From JADJOY01 sp016713535 [NCBI: Deltaproteobacteria bacterium] (lineage in GTDB: Bacteria > JADJOY01), in contig JADJOY010000001.1 in the NCBI GenBank assembly GCA_016713535.1, positions 228,640 to 292,639 on the forward strand: 64,000 nucleotides of DNA. Reading direction: 5' to 3'. Below, piece by piece: positions 47,133 to 56,288 of the stretch (within the stretch, counting starts at the first letter, position 1; every line of letters begins with the position of its first letter). A program made the position numbers and the translations under genes. Under the pieces are notes generated by a model. That model made no database searches, had not been told where the DNA came from, and worked only from the letters and a program-made list of their open reading frames with translations.

Positions 47133-47909
47133 ATGCACAGGCCTCGGGTGCTGGTGGTCGCCGGGTTCGACCCGAGCGGAGGTGCGGGCGTCACCGCCGA
47201 TCTGGCGGTGCTGGCGAAAGCCGGCGTGCGCGGCGTCGCGGTCGCGACCGCGCTGACCTTGCAGGGCGCCTCGGGTGTCGAGCGTGTCGATGCCACCGAA
47301 GCCTCGCTGGTCGAGCGCACCATCCGGCGACTCGCGGACGATGGACCGATCGATGCGGTCAAGATCGGGATGCTCGCTCGCGGCGAGATCGTGGAGGCCG
47401 TCGACGCGGCGCTGCGTGTGATCGCGCACGGCGCGGTGGTGCTCGACCCGGTGCTCGCTTCGGGCACCGGCTTTCCGCTCCTGGACGACCGCGGCTGCGC
47501 GGTGCTGCGCGAGCGCCTGCTGCGCCAGGTCGACGTCGTGACGCCGAACGCGCAAGAGGCCGCGCGCCTCGGAGCGCCCGAGCCGGCCTCCACCGCGCAA
47601 GCCGTGGCGGCGGCGCGTGCCCTGCTCGGACTCGGCACGCGCGCAGTGCTGCTCAAGGGCGGCCACCTCCCCGACGCGCCCGACGACGTGTGGTGGGACC
47701 ACGAGGGCGCGCTGGTGATGCCGGGGCGTCGCATCGGCGAGGGTCGCATCCACGGGGCCGGCTGCGCCCTGTCGTCGTGGCTGGCGGGAGGGCTCGCTCT
47801 CGGCCTCTCGCCACGCGCCGCCGCACGACGGGCCAAGGCCGAGGTCGCGGCCGCGATCGAGCGCGCCGTGCCCGAGGCCAACGGCGTGCGCTACCTCAGC
47901 TTCCGCTGA
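47133..47909 (+). CDS. thiD: Hydroxymethylpyrimidine/phosphomethylpyrimidine kinase
   Basis: A 258-residue ribokinase-family enzyme that phosphorylates HMP and HMP-phosphate for thiamine synthesis. The substrate region is VAGFDPSGGAGVTADLAVLA. Further blocks are DAVKIGMLARGEIVEAVDAA, VVLDPVLASGTGFPLLDD, DVVTPNAQEAARLGAPE and the anion-hole motif RIHGAGCALSSWLAGGLALG with the catalytic position (GAGC instead of the usual GTGC). ATG 47133 is used. Lying next to thiE supports the role. Confidence 0.92.
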   Translation: MHRPRVLVVAGFDPSGGAGVTADLAVLAKAGVRGVAVATALTLQGASGVERVDATEASLVERTIRRLADDGPIDAVKIGMLARGEIVEAVDAALRVIAHGAVVLDPVLASGTGFPLLDDRGCAVLRERLLRQVDVVTPNAQEAARLGAPEPASTAQAVAAARALLGLGTRAVLLKGGHLPDAPDDVWWDHEGALVMPGRRIGEGRIHGAGCALSSWLAGGLALGLSPRAAARRAKAEVAAAIERAVPEANGVRYLSFR

Positions 47910-47956
47910 CCGCCGTCGCGAAGCAGCACGGCGGTGCGACCACGGCGGAGACGGGA

Positions 47957-47984
47957 ACGCCGCGAGGAGCGATCCTCGCGGCGT
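47957..47984. terminator. Two-way terminator hairpin between thiD and the coiled-coil gene
   Basis: A perfect 12-base stem ACGCCGCGAGGA/TCCTCGCGGCGT with loop GCGA sits between the two convergent stops. Confidence 0.65.
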
Positions 47985-48029
47985 CTCGCCGAAGCTCGGT
48001 GACGGCCCTGGCCGTCGGGGGTCACGCCT

Positions 48030-50213
48030 TCACGGCGCGACCTGGAATCGCAGCGCGCGTCGGTCCTCGCTGTCGCCGACCTTGAGCGTGCTCATGAGGG
48101 TGTAGCTGCCCACCGGCAGGTTCCCCGGCAGCGCCGACTCGAGCGTCGCGGAGAAGGCCCCGTTCTGGGGGCCGAGCTTTCGCGACACGGAGAGGAAGTC
48201 GACGGGGCTGCCGTTGGGATCGAGCACCTGCAGGGTGATCGAACGCGGCTCGTCGGAGCCGGCGTCCTGCACCTTGTACTTGAGCGTGACGTAGAGCTTG
48301 TCGCCGAGGCGGAAGCTCGACTGCGACGACTGCTGCGAGCCGTCGTTGGTCACCACGACTTTGGTGATCCGGACCTCGCGGCTGGCGGCCGCGGGCGAGC
48401 TCACCGGCGGCATCGGCTCGGCGACCCGTGGAGTCTCGACGGGGCGGACGGGCTCGACGGTGCGCGGGGCCTCAGCGACCGGGGTCGGCGCGGACGGCGG
48501 CGCCATCTCGGTGCGCGGCGGCGTCACGACCGCCACGGGCGGCGGGGGCGGAACCTGGCGGCCCATGCGCTCGAGCTGACCCTCGAGCTGCTGGTTGCGG
48601 TCCTCGGCGGCGGCGAGCTTGGCTTCCGTCTGGTGCAACATCTGCTCGACGGCCTCGCGGACCATCTCGGCGACGCGGAGCTGCTTCTCGGCGTCGGTGC
48701 GGGTGGCGAGCTTGTCCTTGAACTCGGCCTCGAGGTCGGCCTTCGACTTCTCGAGCGCGACGATCTGACTCTTGGTGGCCGCGAGCTCGTTCTGGAGCGC
48801 GAGGATCTCGTTGGTGGAGCGGTTCAGCTCCTTGCCGGTGTCCTGGCTCTTCGAGACCGCGTCCTTGAGGTTCTGGTTGGCGGCGTTCGCGCTCTGACGC
48901 AGCGCCTCGCTCTCGGACTCGGCCTGCTGGCGCGCACGGTTGGTGTCGGCGAGCTGGGCGTTGAGCGCCTCGACCTGCGTGAGGAGCGACGCCCGCTCCT
49001 TCTCGAACTGCGCCTTCGTCGCTGCGGTTTGCTCGAGGCTCGCGACGGTGCTCTTGCTTTCCTCGGCGCTGCGGTTGAGCGCCGCCTTCAGCGACTCGTT
49101 CTCGGTCGCGAGGCGCTTGAACTCGGCGTCCGTGGCCGCCCGGGTGCGGGTGAGTTCGTCGAGGCGGGTGCGCATCGCGCCGTTCTCGTCGGACAGGCGC
49201 TTGACCTCGGCGGAGAGGCGTTCTTGCGACTGGCTGAGTGCCTGGTTGTCCGACTGCAGCCGTTCGAGGTTGCCTTTCATCGAGCCGGCCTGCTCGCTCG
49301 AGGCGCGCACCTTGTCGGTCAGCAACGCGCTCGAGCTCATCTCCTTCTCGAGCTTGGCCTGGAGGCTGGCGCGGTCCGTCTCGGCTTGCTTGAGACGCCC
49401 CGAGAGGTCCGCGTTGGCGCCCGTCAGATCCTGGATCCGCTGGCGGAGCTGCTGGTTCTCCTTGCCCTTTTCCGCCTGCGCCGGAGTGAGCTCCGCGATC
49501 TGCTTCTCGGCCTGCGCGGCACGCGCGCCGGCGGCCTGCGCGTCACGCCCGAGGCGATCACGCTCCGACTTCAGGTTCTCGAGTTCGACCTTCTGCTGGT
49601 TGAGCAGGGTGGTGACCTGCTGGAGCTGGTTCGAGAGGTCCTGCCGCTCCTTCATCAGGCGCTCGCGCTCGCTCGTCGACGCCTGTCCCGACACGCGAGC
49701 GTCGAGAGCGACGCGCTGCGCGTCTGCGATGGCGAGCTTGGCGGACTCGACTTCCTGCCGTGACTGATCGGTCTTGCGCTTGAGCTCCGCAGCGTCCCGG
49801 GCCATGCGGTCGAGCTCGGCCTGAGCGCTCGACTTGTCCGTCTGGAGCTGGCTGATGCGGGATTCCAGCTCCGCCTTCTCGTTCACCACCGTGACCATCT
49901 TCTCGACGAGCTTTTCCTTGTCCTGGCGCGCATCCCGCTCGCGCGCGAGGAGCTGCTCGCGCTCGGTCTTCATCGCCTCCGCGTCGCGGCGCGCCGCGGA
50001 CACCTGGTCCTGGAGATCGCGGATCTCGGCCTTGGCCCGCATGAACTCCTGGACGAGCAGGTCGTGGTCGCTGGACCGGATCACGTCCTCGGTGCTCGCC
50101 GCCGCCTTGTCGGAGGGCGCGTTCTTGCTCTGAGCGAAGGCGGGCCCGATGGGTAGCAAGCTGCTCACGAGGAGCAGTGCGAGCGGTACGCTACGCGGGG
50201 ACGTGGAAGACAT
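48030..50213 (-). CDS. Periplasmic long coiled-coil protein with Pro-rich linker and C-terminal beta domain
   Basis: A 727-residue exported protein. A Sec signal ends in AFAQ (PLALLLVSSLLPIGPAFAQ). Residues ~45-560 are almost unbroken heptad coiled coil rich in E, K, Q and A (for example AMKTEREQLLARERDARQDK). Then comes a proline-rich linker (~565-620, PPPPPVAVVTPP and repeated PVETP/VEPVRP types) and a ~100-residue beta domain (RITKVVVTNDGSQQSSQSSF to RALRFQVAP) that reads like an immunoglobulin-type or chaperone-like fold. The layout suggests a spacer that reaches across the periplasm or binds peptidoglycan or an outer-membrane partner. No known family is named. The ATG has GGGAGGAAA before it. 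Confidence 0.75.
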   Translation of the reverse strand: MSSTSPRSVPLALLLVSSLLPIGPAFAQSKNAPSDKAAASTEDVIRSSDHDLLVQEFMRAKAEIRDLQDQVSAARRDAEAMKTEREQLLARERDARQDKEKLVEKMVTVVNEKAELESRISQLQTDKSSAQAELDRMARDAAELKRKTDQSRQEVESAKLAIADAQRVALDARVSGQASTSERERLMKERQDLSNQLQQVTTLLNQQKVELENLKSERDRLGRDAQAAGARAAQAEKQIAELTPAQAEKGKENQQLRQRIQDLTGANADLSGRLKQAETDRASLQAKLEKEMSSSALLTDKVRASSEQAGSMKGNLERLQSDNQALSQSQERLSAEVKRLSDENGAMRTRLDELTRTRAATDAEFKRLATENESLKAALNRSAEESKSTVASLEQTAATKAQFEKERASLLTQVEALNAQLADTNRARQQAESESEALRQSANAANQNLKDAVSKSQDTGKELNRSTNEILALQNELAATKSQIVALEKSKADLEAEFKDKLATRTDAEKQLRVAEMVREAVEQMLHQTEAKLAAAEDRNQQLEGQLERMGRQVPPPPPVAVVTPPRTEMAPPSAPTPVAEAPRTVEPVRPVETPRVAEPMPPVSSPAAASREVRITKVVVTNDGSQQSSQSSFRLGDKLYVTLKYKVQDAGSDEPRSITLQVLDPNGSPVDFLSVSRKLGPQNGAFSATLESALPGNLPVGSYTLMSTLKVGDSEDRRALRFQVAP

Positions 50214-50277
50214 TCTGGTTTCCTCCCTTCGCGCGCGACCGCAGAAGACGGTGCGCGGGGGGTCGAAATCGTCGAGG

Positions 50278-50307
50278 TCTATAACAGGGTTCCGTCGAAA
50301 GATGCAA
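50278..50307 (-). promoter_or_regulatory. Sigma-70-type promoter of the coiled-coil gene
   Basis: Minus strand: TTGCAT, an 18-base spacer, TATAGA, about 65 bases before the ATG. Confidence 0.5.
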
Positions 50308-50313
50308 GGATTA

Positions 50314-50345
50314 TCACGGCTTCCGCCATGCGGCGGAGGCCGTGA
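50314..50345 (-). terminator. Intrinsic terminator after the PH-like gene
   Basis: Minus strand: a 14-base stem TCACGGCCTCCGCC/GGCGGAAGCCGTGA with loop GCAT (one G-T-type mismatch pair), followed by an AT-rich stretch. It lies 19 bases after the stop of the gene at 50365-51138. Confidence 0.65.
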
Positions 50346-50364
50346 CGCAACTCGTCGCGAAGCG

Positions 50365-51138
50365 TCAGGCGGGCAGCGGCGTCCCGCAGTGCGGACAGAA
50401 CCCCACCGCGGGGTCGATGGGACGGGTACAACTCGTGCAATGCGCGAGCGGGTGGCTACCGTGTCCGCTGCGGGGAGCCTCGGTGACCGAGAGCAGCAGG
50501 CCCTTTGCGGCGAGGGCGCGCCGCAAGGTCGCGACGAAGGCCTCGGGAAGCTCGCCGAGGATCAGTAGCTGGGCGTTGCGAGCGCGGATCCGGGTGCGCC
50601 GATCGAGGCTCCCGCTGGTCTCGATGCCTTCGATCGCCTCGACCGGAAGCTGCAGGTCGCGCGCGCCCATCGCCCTGTCGAGGACGCCGATCGGGGTGAA
50701 CGACACCCGACGGTTCGTCACATGGAGCAGGCCGCTCTGGGTGAGCAGGCGGCTCACGAACAGGTTGACCCTCGCCTCGGCGAGCACTTCCTCGCGGTGC
50801 GAGATCTCGCTCTGGGAGGAGCGGCTCACCAGCGCACGTAGCTCGCGCTCGAGGTTCTCGAAGTTGCGACCGACGAAGCGGTACGTCTTGATGGCCGAGC
50901 GAACCGTCAGCTTCTTGGTGGCCAAGCCTTCGCACGAGAGGCGCTGGATCTCGTCGATCGCGAGAGACACGCGCTCCGCGCCCACCACGCGGTCGATGGT
51001 GCCGGTCGGCACGAACATCAGCCGCAGCGAGGTGAGATGGAGGAGCCCCGACTGCGCGAGCATCCTCGAGATGTAATAAGTAGCCCGAACGCGCTCGATC
51101 GCGCGTTCCGCAGGCTCGAGCACGACGTCGGTGGCCAT
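50365..51138 (-). CDS. Duplicated bacterial PH/GRAM-like protein with C-terminal zinc ribbon
   Basis: A 257-residue protein with an internal repeat. The first unit (residues ~17-105) reads RATYYISRMLAQSGLLHLTS then LRLMFVPTGTIDRVVGA. The second (~120-215) reads RVNLFVSRLLTQSGLLHVTN then RRVSFTPIGVLDRAMGA. Each has the short strands and closing helix of PH/GRAM-type domains (bPH_2-like). The end has two CxxC pairs, CTSC and CPHC in a CTSCTRPIDPAVGFCPHCG zinc ribbon. No signal or helix anchor is present, so it is cytoplasmic. Role unknown; PH-like domains usually bind proteins or lipids, and the ribbon may bind RNA or protein. It has its own promoter and terminator. Confidence 0.75.
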   Translation of the reverse strand: MATDVVLEPAERAIERVRATYYISRMLAQSGLLHLTSLRLMFVPTGTIDRVVGAERVSLAIDEIQRLSCEGLATKKLTVRSAIKTYRFVGRNFENLERELRALVSRSSQSEISHREEVLAEARVNLFVSRLLTQSGLLHVTNRRVSFTPIGVLDRAMGARDLQLPVEAIEGIETSGSLDRRTRIRARNAQLLILGELPEAFVATLRRALAAKGLLLSVTEAPRSGHGSHPLAHCTSCTRPIDPAVGFCPHCGTPLPA

Positions 51139-51198
51139 CCCGAGCGGTCGTCAGTGGGCGGTGCGCCGAGTGGCCCGACCCGAATTGACGTGGGGGCC

Positions 51199-51228
51199 TG
51201 TATAGGGCACAAGCTCGAGGCCAGTCAA
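51199..51228 (-). promoter_or_regulatory. Sigma-70-type promoter of the duplicated PH-like gene
   Basis: Minus strand: TTGACT, an 18-base spacer, then TATACA, a near-perfect -10, about 60 bases before the ATG at 51138. Confidence 0.65.
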
Positions 51229-51267
51229 CGCGACGGCGGTGCGCTTCCGGAGGGTGGACGCCGGCGC

Positions 51268-51563
51268 ATGGGGAGCGGGGTCGTGCGAACCTGTCACGCG
51301 TGTGGGTCGGACATCGGGATCGAGGGACGAGTGGGCTTCCGGGACGAGTGCCCCGGCTGTCTCCGCGCGCTCCACATGTGCCTGAACTGCAAGCACTGGG
51401 ATGAGTCGTCGGGCGGTCGTTGTCGTGAGCCAGTCGCCGAGAAGGTGCGCGATCCCGATCGCGGCAACCTGTGCGACTGGTTCGTGTTCCAGGAGGGGTG
51501 CGCGGGGATGCCGGCGCGCTCACCGCGGCCCGAGCCGCCGCCGAGAAGCTCTTCAAGCCGTGA
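51268..51563 (+). CDS. Small zinc-binding protein with three CxxC-type pairs, frameshifted at the end
   Basis: From ATG 51268 the frame reads RTCHACGSDIGIEGRVGFRD, ECPGCLRALHMCLNCKHWDE, then GRCREPVAEKVRDPDRGNLC and DWFVFQEG. Three CxxC-like pairs should bind zinc. Such small proteins are widespread in this type of genome and usually end with a short helix and LFKP. Here the frame fails after EGCAG, and the shifted frame gives GALTAARAAAEKLFKP and a stop at 51563. One base is missing near 51500-51510. About 98 residues if restored. No function is known to me. It is divergent from the PH-like gene across 129 bases. Confidence 0.7.
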
Positions 51564-51594
51564 TCGGGCCGGGGTCGCCGGCGCGCACGGGTCG

Positions 51595-53663
51595 TCAGCC
51601 GCGTGCACGGCCTGGCTCGGCCGGCGACCGTCCGCGCGCCGTGCCCTCGCCGCCGAGCTGGACCACCGGACGTCCACCCGCGGCGGCGCGCGTCGCGAGC
51701 TTGAGGCTCTGGTCCCGGCTACGGAGCTGCCGGTAGTCGGGTTCCGTGAGGATCAGGTACTCGAAGCACCGCACGCGCTGGTTCTCGAAGCCCTTGAACA
51801 CGGGCTGGTGCGGGATCTCGCGGATCAGGACCATCCGGTCGATCACCGGGTCCTTGTAGATCAGCGCGAAAGCGTAGTGCTGGAACGGCGACTTGGCATC
51901 GCGCGTTTCCTCGGGGTCGTAGCGCGGGAGGTTCTCGGCACGTACCTGGTAGCGGAGCTCCTGGAAGGGCGACTCCAGCGAGACGATGCCGCTGTTGTTG
52001 AGGGTCCCTTCGGCGTCGATCGAGGCGTGGAAGATGCGAAGGGGATCGGGCTCGCGCCCCGGGTTCGGGCCCATCAGGTATTTCTCGCCCGCCTTACCGG
52101 TGGTGAGCCGCGAGGTGAGGTTGATCACCTGGCCGATGCGACGGAACTCCTCGCGCGGCGCGCCGTCTAGCGCGGTGCCCTGGTAGATCGAGATCAGCGC
52201 GCTTTCGCCGGTGCCGAGGCCCACCCGGATGCCGTCGACGAAGGGGCTCTCCATCGGGCTGTCGTAGACGCGTCGTTTGATGACGCGCTGACTCTCGTAA
52301 TGGTCGTAGAAGACCGACACGTACCGGACCGCGTCGATCGCCCGCTCGAAGCTCTCGAACACCGCGTCACCCTCGAACGACTCGGGGCGTCCGTCGAACT
52401 CGCCGAGGCGATCGCGACGGATGGCGAAGAGGTTCTGGATCGCGAGCCCCGCGTACTCGTTCAGCACTTCGCGGGTACGGCGGCTGAAGCCGATGATGTC
52501 GAAGAGCGCGTAGGTACCCCAGCGGTTGTGGTTGTAGAGGTTCTCGCGGTCGAGCGTGATCGGCACCGTGCGCTCGCTCAGGACGACGTCGTGCAGGTAG
52601 GTCGTACCGTCCTCGATCCGGACCTCCCGGATCAGGCTCCTGAGCGCGTTCAGGAAGTCCCACACCAGCAGGTCGTTGGTGACTACGGCGTACGCCCGCG
52701 CCAGCTCGCGTAGGCGCGCGAGGTGCGTCAGGTCGCGCTTGAGCTCGCGGGGATAGTCGCTCGATGTGAGGTGGAAGAGCACGTAGCGGCTCACGTCCTC
52801 GCGGTGCGCCAGGCGATGGGCCCAGTCCTCGCGGGCGGTCGGTGGCGGACCGTCCTTCAAGAAGGCTTCCTGGAGATAGAGCGAGCGCACGCTCGGTCGC
52901 CCCCGCTCGAGGTCCTCGTAGTCGCGCCGCAGGGTCTGCTCGACCACGTCGAAGAGCCTGAGGAAGCTGTCCGGGTCGAGGCCGTAGTCCTTGACCAGGA
53001 ACACGTTGCGGAGGTTCGGGCGGTGGTAGAGCGAGTCCGGCCGTTCGCTGTCGATGAGCCGGTTCTCGCAAAGCATCGCGAGCAGCGGGTTGACGAAGAC
53101 ACGCTCGGTCCACGGTCCCGGCTTGGTGCGATGGAAGATCTGCCTCAGTGACGCGTTGGCGAGGCGGTGGCGCGTTCCGAGGCTCGCGAGTACGAGCCGT
53201 TTGATCCGGCCGTAGCGGACCGGGTCGCGGGCGAGCAGGTGGCTCAGGCGGTGGTGCGCGTTGAGCGTGGTCGCGATCCGCTCGCTCAGGAGCAGCCACA
53301 CCACGTTCTCGAACTTGAAGATCCCGCCGCCGCTCACCGCCTTGACCAGCAGATCGGCGAGGATCTCGACGTAGCGCTCGCCGAGCAGGCGCTGCTCGGC
53401 CTCCGGGCTGGTCACGTCTTCGCGGAAGTGCGGGTCGTCGAGGTGGTGGTCGACGAGGCGGGTGACCAGCTTCTCGAGCTCGCGGTCCATCTCGCGATTC
53501 GGCGCGACCGCGAACCCTCCCCGATGATCTCGTCCTGGGTGCCGATCTTGGAGAGGTGGGGGATCTCGTTCTCGATCCCCGGCAACAGCCGGCGTAGGGT
53601 CGCGACCGGGGTGCCGAAGCGGCACTTGCGTGCCACGGTCTCGAGTCGCTTGAGGTCACCCAT
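51595..53663 (-). CDS. Large protein with a divergent class III nucleotide-cyclase-like domain, frameshifted
   Basis: From ATG 53663: GDLKRLETVARKCRFGTPVA and GIENEIPHLSKIGTQDEII, then a break at a G run near 53515-53523. The shifted frame carries on for ~640 residues to 51595. The first ~370 residues are helical and unknown (FKFENVVWLLLSERIATTLN, SLYHRPNLRNVFLVKDYGLD). Residues ~380-560 follow the class III cyclase pattern: YALFDIIGFSRRTREVLNEY (metal Asp position), ESFEGDAVFESFERAIDAVR, DGIRVGLGTGESALISIYQG, and FRRIGQVINLTSRLTTGKAG, which resembles the G-x-x-VN-x-x-SRL block with the transition-state Asn/Arg. Whether it is an active cyclase cannot be told. One base short of a multiple of three. 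Confidence 0.6.
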
Positions 53664-53923
53664 CTGCGTCGGGGAGGCGGCCAACGGACCGCGCGCGCTT
53701 CGCCCCGTCCCGTCTCGAGCAACGATCGTGCCGACAGCCTGGGCGGTCCGCCGCGCAGGCTCGCCTCAACAAGTTCAGGTGGTTAGCCCGGACGGGACGA
53801 GGGTCGCGGGCGCCGGCGGTGTCAACCAGCGCCAACAGCGTGACAGTCGATGACGGTCCCTTGCTGGTTGTCCCGAACGTCACGGCCCCAGCCCGACCGG
53901 ACGGCGCCCTCGCGCCGGACCCC

Positions 53924-55390
53924 TCAGGCGAGGGGCGCCGCGGCCGCAGCGGGTTCGAGACGCGGGGACTGGGCGCGGGGGCGACCGTAGAAGGCGCGCT
54001 GCGCCGCCACCCACCCCTTGTAGACGAGCTGGCTGCGGTTGGGCGTCTGGCGCAGGATCCGGAGCACCCGGCTCGGCCGGGTATAGAAGCGCCTGTAGCC
54101 GCGATTGCGGATATCGAGGAGCTCGGCGTCGTCGAGCGAGGAGCGCTGGCTCTTCGGGGTCTGGTAGTCGTAGCCGGTGATGGCGTCGAGGGTGAACGCG
54201 GTGCGGTGGTCCTCGCCCGAGTCGGGGCTCACCGAGTCGTCGTAGTAGTTCACGATCGAGAGCGAGATCGAGTTGAGCGGGAGCGAGCACGCGAGGTCGA
54301 TGGTCGTCTCCATCTCCTCGCGGGTCTCACCCTCGAACCCGATCATGAAGAAGCAGTGAGTGAAGATGCCGCGCGCGCTGCATTTGCGGATCGTCTCGCA
54401 GATCTTGGCGATCTGGCTGCGGCGTCCGAGCGTCTTCTGGCGCTGCTCGCTCGCGGTCTCGATCGCGAAGGCCGCGAAGATCGTGCCCATCTCCTTGAAC
54501 TTGTCGAGCAGCTCGTCGTCGAAGATCTCGCCGCGGAGGCCGTTGGGGAAGGACCAGTTGAAGCGCATCCCCGAGCGCAGCACGGCGTCGCACACGGACT
54601 TGGCGCGGTCCAGGTCGAAGTTGAAGATGTCGTCCTGGACCAGGATGTCGCGCACACCGTACCGGTCGTGGAGCACCCGAAGCTCCTCGATCACGTTCTC
54701 CGGCGAGCGTGCGCGGAACTTCTTCCCTTGAACGTGGTGGCAATAACTACAGCGATACGGACAACCACGCGACGTGAAGATGACCGCGTTGCGGCGCTCG
54801 ACGAACAGGTACTGGTTCGCGAACGAGAAGTCGTAGTGGGCGAAATCGACGAGGTCCCACGCCGGCAGCGGAATTGCGTCGAGGTCGGCGATGAACGGCC
54901 GCTCGGGGGCGAGCTGGGCGATACCGCCCGCGCCGCGAGTGGCCAGGCCTGCGACCGCGGAGAGATCACCCCCGGCGTCGAGCGTGCGGAGCAACTCGAG
55001 GAAGGTCTCCTCTCCCTCGCCGATGACGGCTGCGTCGACGTTGCGGTCACGCAGGATCGAGCGCCAGGAGCAGCTCGCGTAAGGCCCGCCGAACACGATC
55101 GGCACCTCCGGCAGCGCTCGCTTGGTGGCGTCGGCGACCCGATGCGCAACGGCGCCGTCGACGTTGAACGAGCCGATCCCCACGATGTCGGGCTTCAGGG
55201 CGGCAATGCGGGCCGCGGCCTCGGCGGGCTCCGGATAGTCGACGAACAGGTCGACGATCCGGACGTCGACCTCGGGGTGGTGCTTGCGCAGGTAGCTCGC
55301 GAGATACAGGAGGCCGAGCGGAAGAAATCGCTCGGTGACCGACGAGCGCATCGCCGAGCGGGCCAGGACCACGCGCTGGATTCGATTCAT
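53924..55390 (-). CDS. B12-binding-type radical SAM protein (BchE/MiaB-like layout)
   Basis: A 488-residue protein. Residues ~1-170 are a B12-binding-type Rossmann domain (FLPLGLLYLASYLRKHHPEV, PDIVGIGSFNVDGAVAHRVA, IVFGGPYASCSW). The radical SAM cluster cysteines are C210, C214 and C217 in TSRGCPYRCSYCHHVQGKKF (CX3CX2C), with the typical later blocks ILVQDDIFNFDLDRAKSVCD and THCFFMIGFEGETREEMETT. The family includes methyltransferases and ring-forming enzymes of lipid and secondary metabolism. It is divergent from a methyltransferase gene. ATG 55390 is used, 15 codons into the open frame, because the family begins at MNRIQRVVL. The substrate is unknown. Confidence 0.87.
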   Translation of the reverse strand: MNRIQRVVLARSAMRSSVTERFLPLGLLYLASYLRKHHPEVDVRIVDLFVDYPEPAEAAARIAALKPDIVGIGSFNVDGAVAHRVADATKRALPEVPIVFGGPYASCSWRSILRDRNVDAAVIGEGEETFLELLRTLDAGGDLSAVAGLATRGAGGIAQLAPERPFIADLDAIPLPAWDLVDFAHYDFSFANQYLFVERRNAVIFTSRGCPYRCSYCHHVQGKKFRARSPENVIEELRVLHDRYGVRDILVQDDIFNFDLDRAKSVCDAVLRSGMRFNWSFPNGLRGEIFDDELLDKFKEMGTIFAAFAIETASEQRQKTLGRRSQIAKICETIRKCSARGIFTHCFFMIGFEGETREEMETTIDLACSLPLNSISLSIVNYYDDSVSPDSGEDHRTAFTLDAITGYDYQTPKSQRSSLDDAELLDIRNRGYRRFYTRPSRVLRILRQTPNRSQLVYKGWVAAQRAFYGRPRAQSPRLEPAAAAAPLA

Positions 55391-55541
55391 GGGGGGACCC
55401 GTCTCGATGTCGGGTCGAGGAGAATACCAGCCCATCTCCGGGTGGCCAAAGGTGCGGCTCAGCCGAGGTGGGCTCCCGTCACCGCGGGCGGCGATGGAGC
55501 GGAAGACGCGTCGTCGGCACGCCTGATACGCTCGCGCAGCC

Positions 55542-56288
55542 GTGGAATCCGCCCTCTACGAAGAGTGGAACCGGATCGAGACGCGCCACTGGTGGTTCGT
55601 GGGGCGCGGCTCGCTGTTCGTGCGCATGCTCGGGCGCTACCTCGGCGAGGCGCCGCGCAGGGTGCTCGACGTGGGTTGTGGCACCGGAAGCAACGTGCTG
55701 CGCCTGGGACGGTTCGGCCGGGTGGTCGGTCTCGACCCGTCCGGCGAGGCGCTCAGCTACTGCCGGAGCCGGCTCGCGGGCCGTGGCGCTCTCACCGGCG
55801 GCGTGATGTCGAGCTTGCCGTTCGGCAGCGGTTCGTTCGACCTGGTCACGGCCTTCGACGTGCTGGAGCACGACGCCGATCCCGAGGCCTGCGTTCGCGA
55901 GGCCCACCGGGTTCTGGCGCCAGGCGGCTGGTTCTTCGCCAGCGTGCCCGCGTATCGGTTCATGTGGGGTGACCACGATCGAGTCGCGCACCACTATCGG
56001 CGCTACCGGAGAGACGAGGTCGAGAAGCTGATCGCCAACGCCGGGTTCGAGGTCGTCCGGCTCACGTACCTCAACTCGGTGCTGTTCCCGGTCGCCTTCG
56101 TGTTCCGGCAAATCAAGAACCTCATCGGCGTCGTCGTCGCCCACGAGCCCCGCTCGGATTTCGGGAGTACCGCACCGGCGCTGCTGAATGGCGCGCTGCG
56201 CAGGGTGTTCGAGGCGGAGGGGCCGCTCCTCGACCACCTCGATCTGCCGTTCGGCCTTTCGATCGCGTGCCTCGCGCGCCGGTCGTGA
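55542..56288 (+). CDS. Class I SAM-dependent methyltransferase
   Basis: A 248-residue Rossmann methyltransferase. Motif I is VLDVGCGTGSNVLRLGRFGR (about 42-61), motif II VVGLDPSGEALSYCRSRLAG, and motif IV/V FDLVTAFDVLEHDADPEACV, then REAHRVLAPGGWFFASVPAY. The opening EEWNRIETRHWWFVGRGSLF is the usual start of the ubiE/methyltransf_11 group found in glycan and lipid clusters, and the C-terminal part has two short hydrophobic stretches. The GTG start is used. The membrane protein that follows overlaps by four bases, so the pair probably modifies one envelope product. Confidence 0.88.
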   Translation: MESALYEEWNRIETRHWWFVGRGSLFVRMLGRYLGEAPRRVLDVGCGTGSNVLRLGRFGRVVGLDPSGEALSYCRSRLAGRGALTGGVMSSLPFGSGSFDLVTAFDVLEHDADPEACVREAHRVLAPGGWFFASVPAYRFMWGDHDRVAHHYRRYRRDEVEKLIANAGFEVVRLTYLNSVLFPVAFVFRQIKNLIGVVVAHEPRSDFGSTAPALLNGALRRVFEAEGPLLDHLDLPFGLSIACLARRS

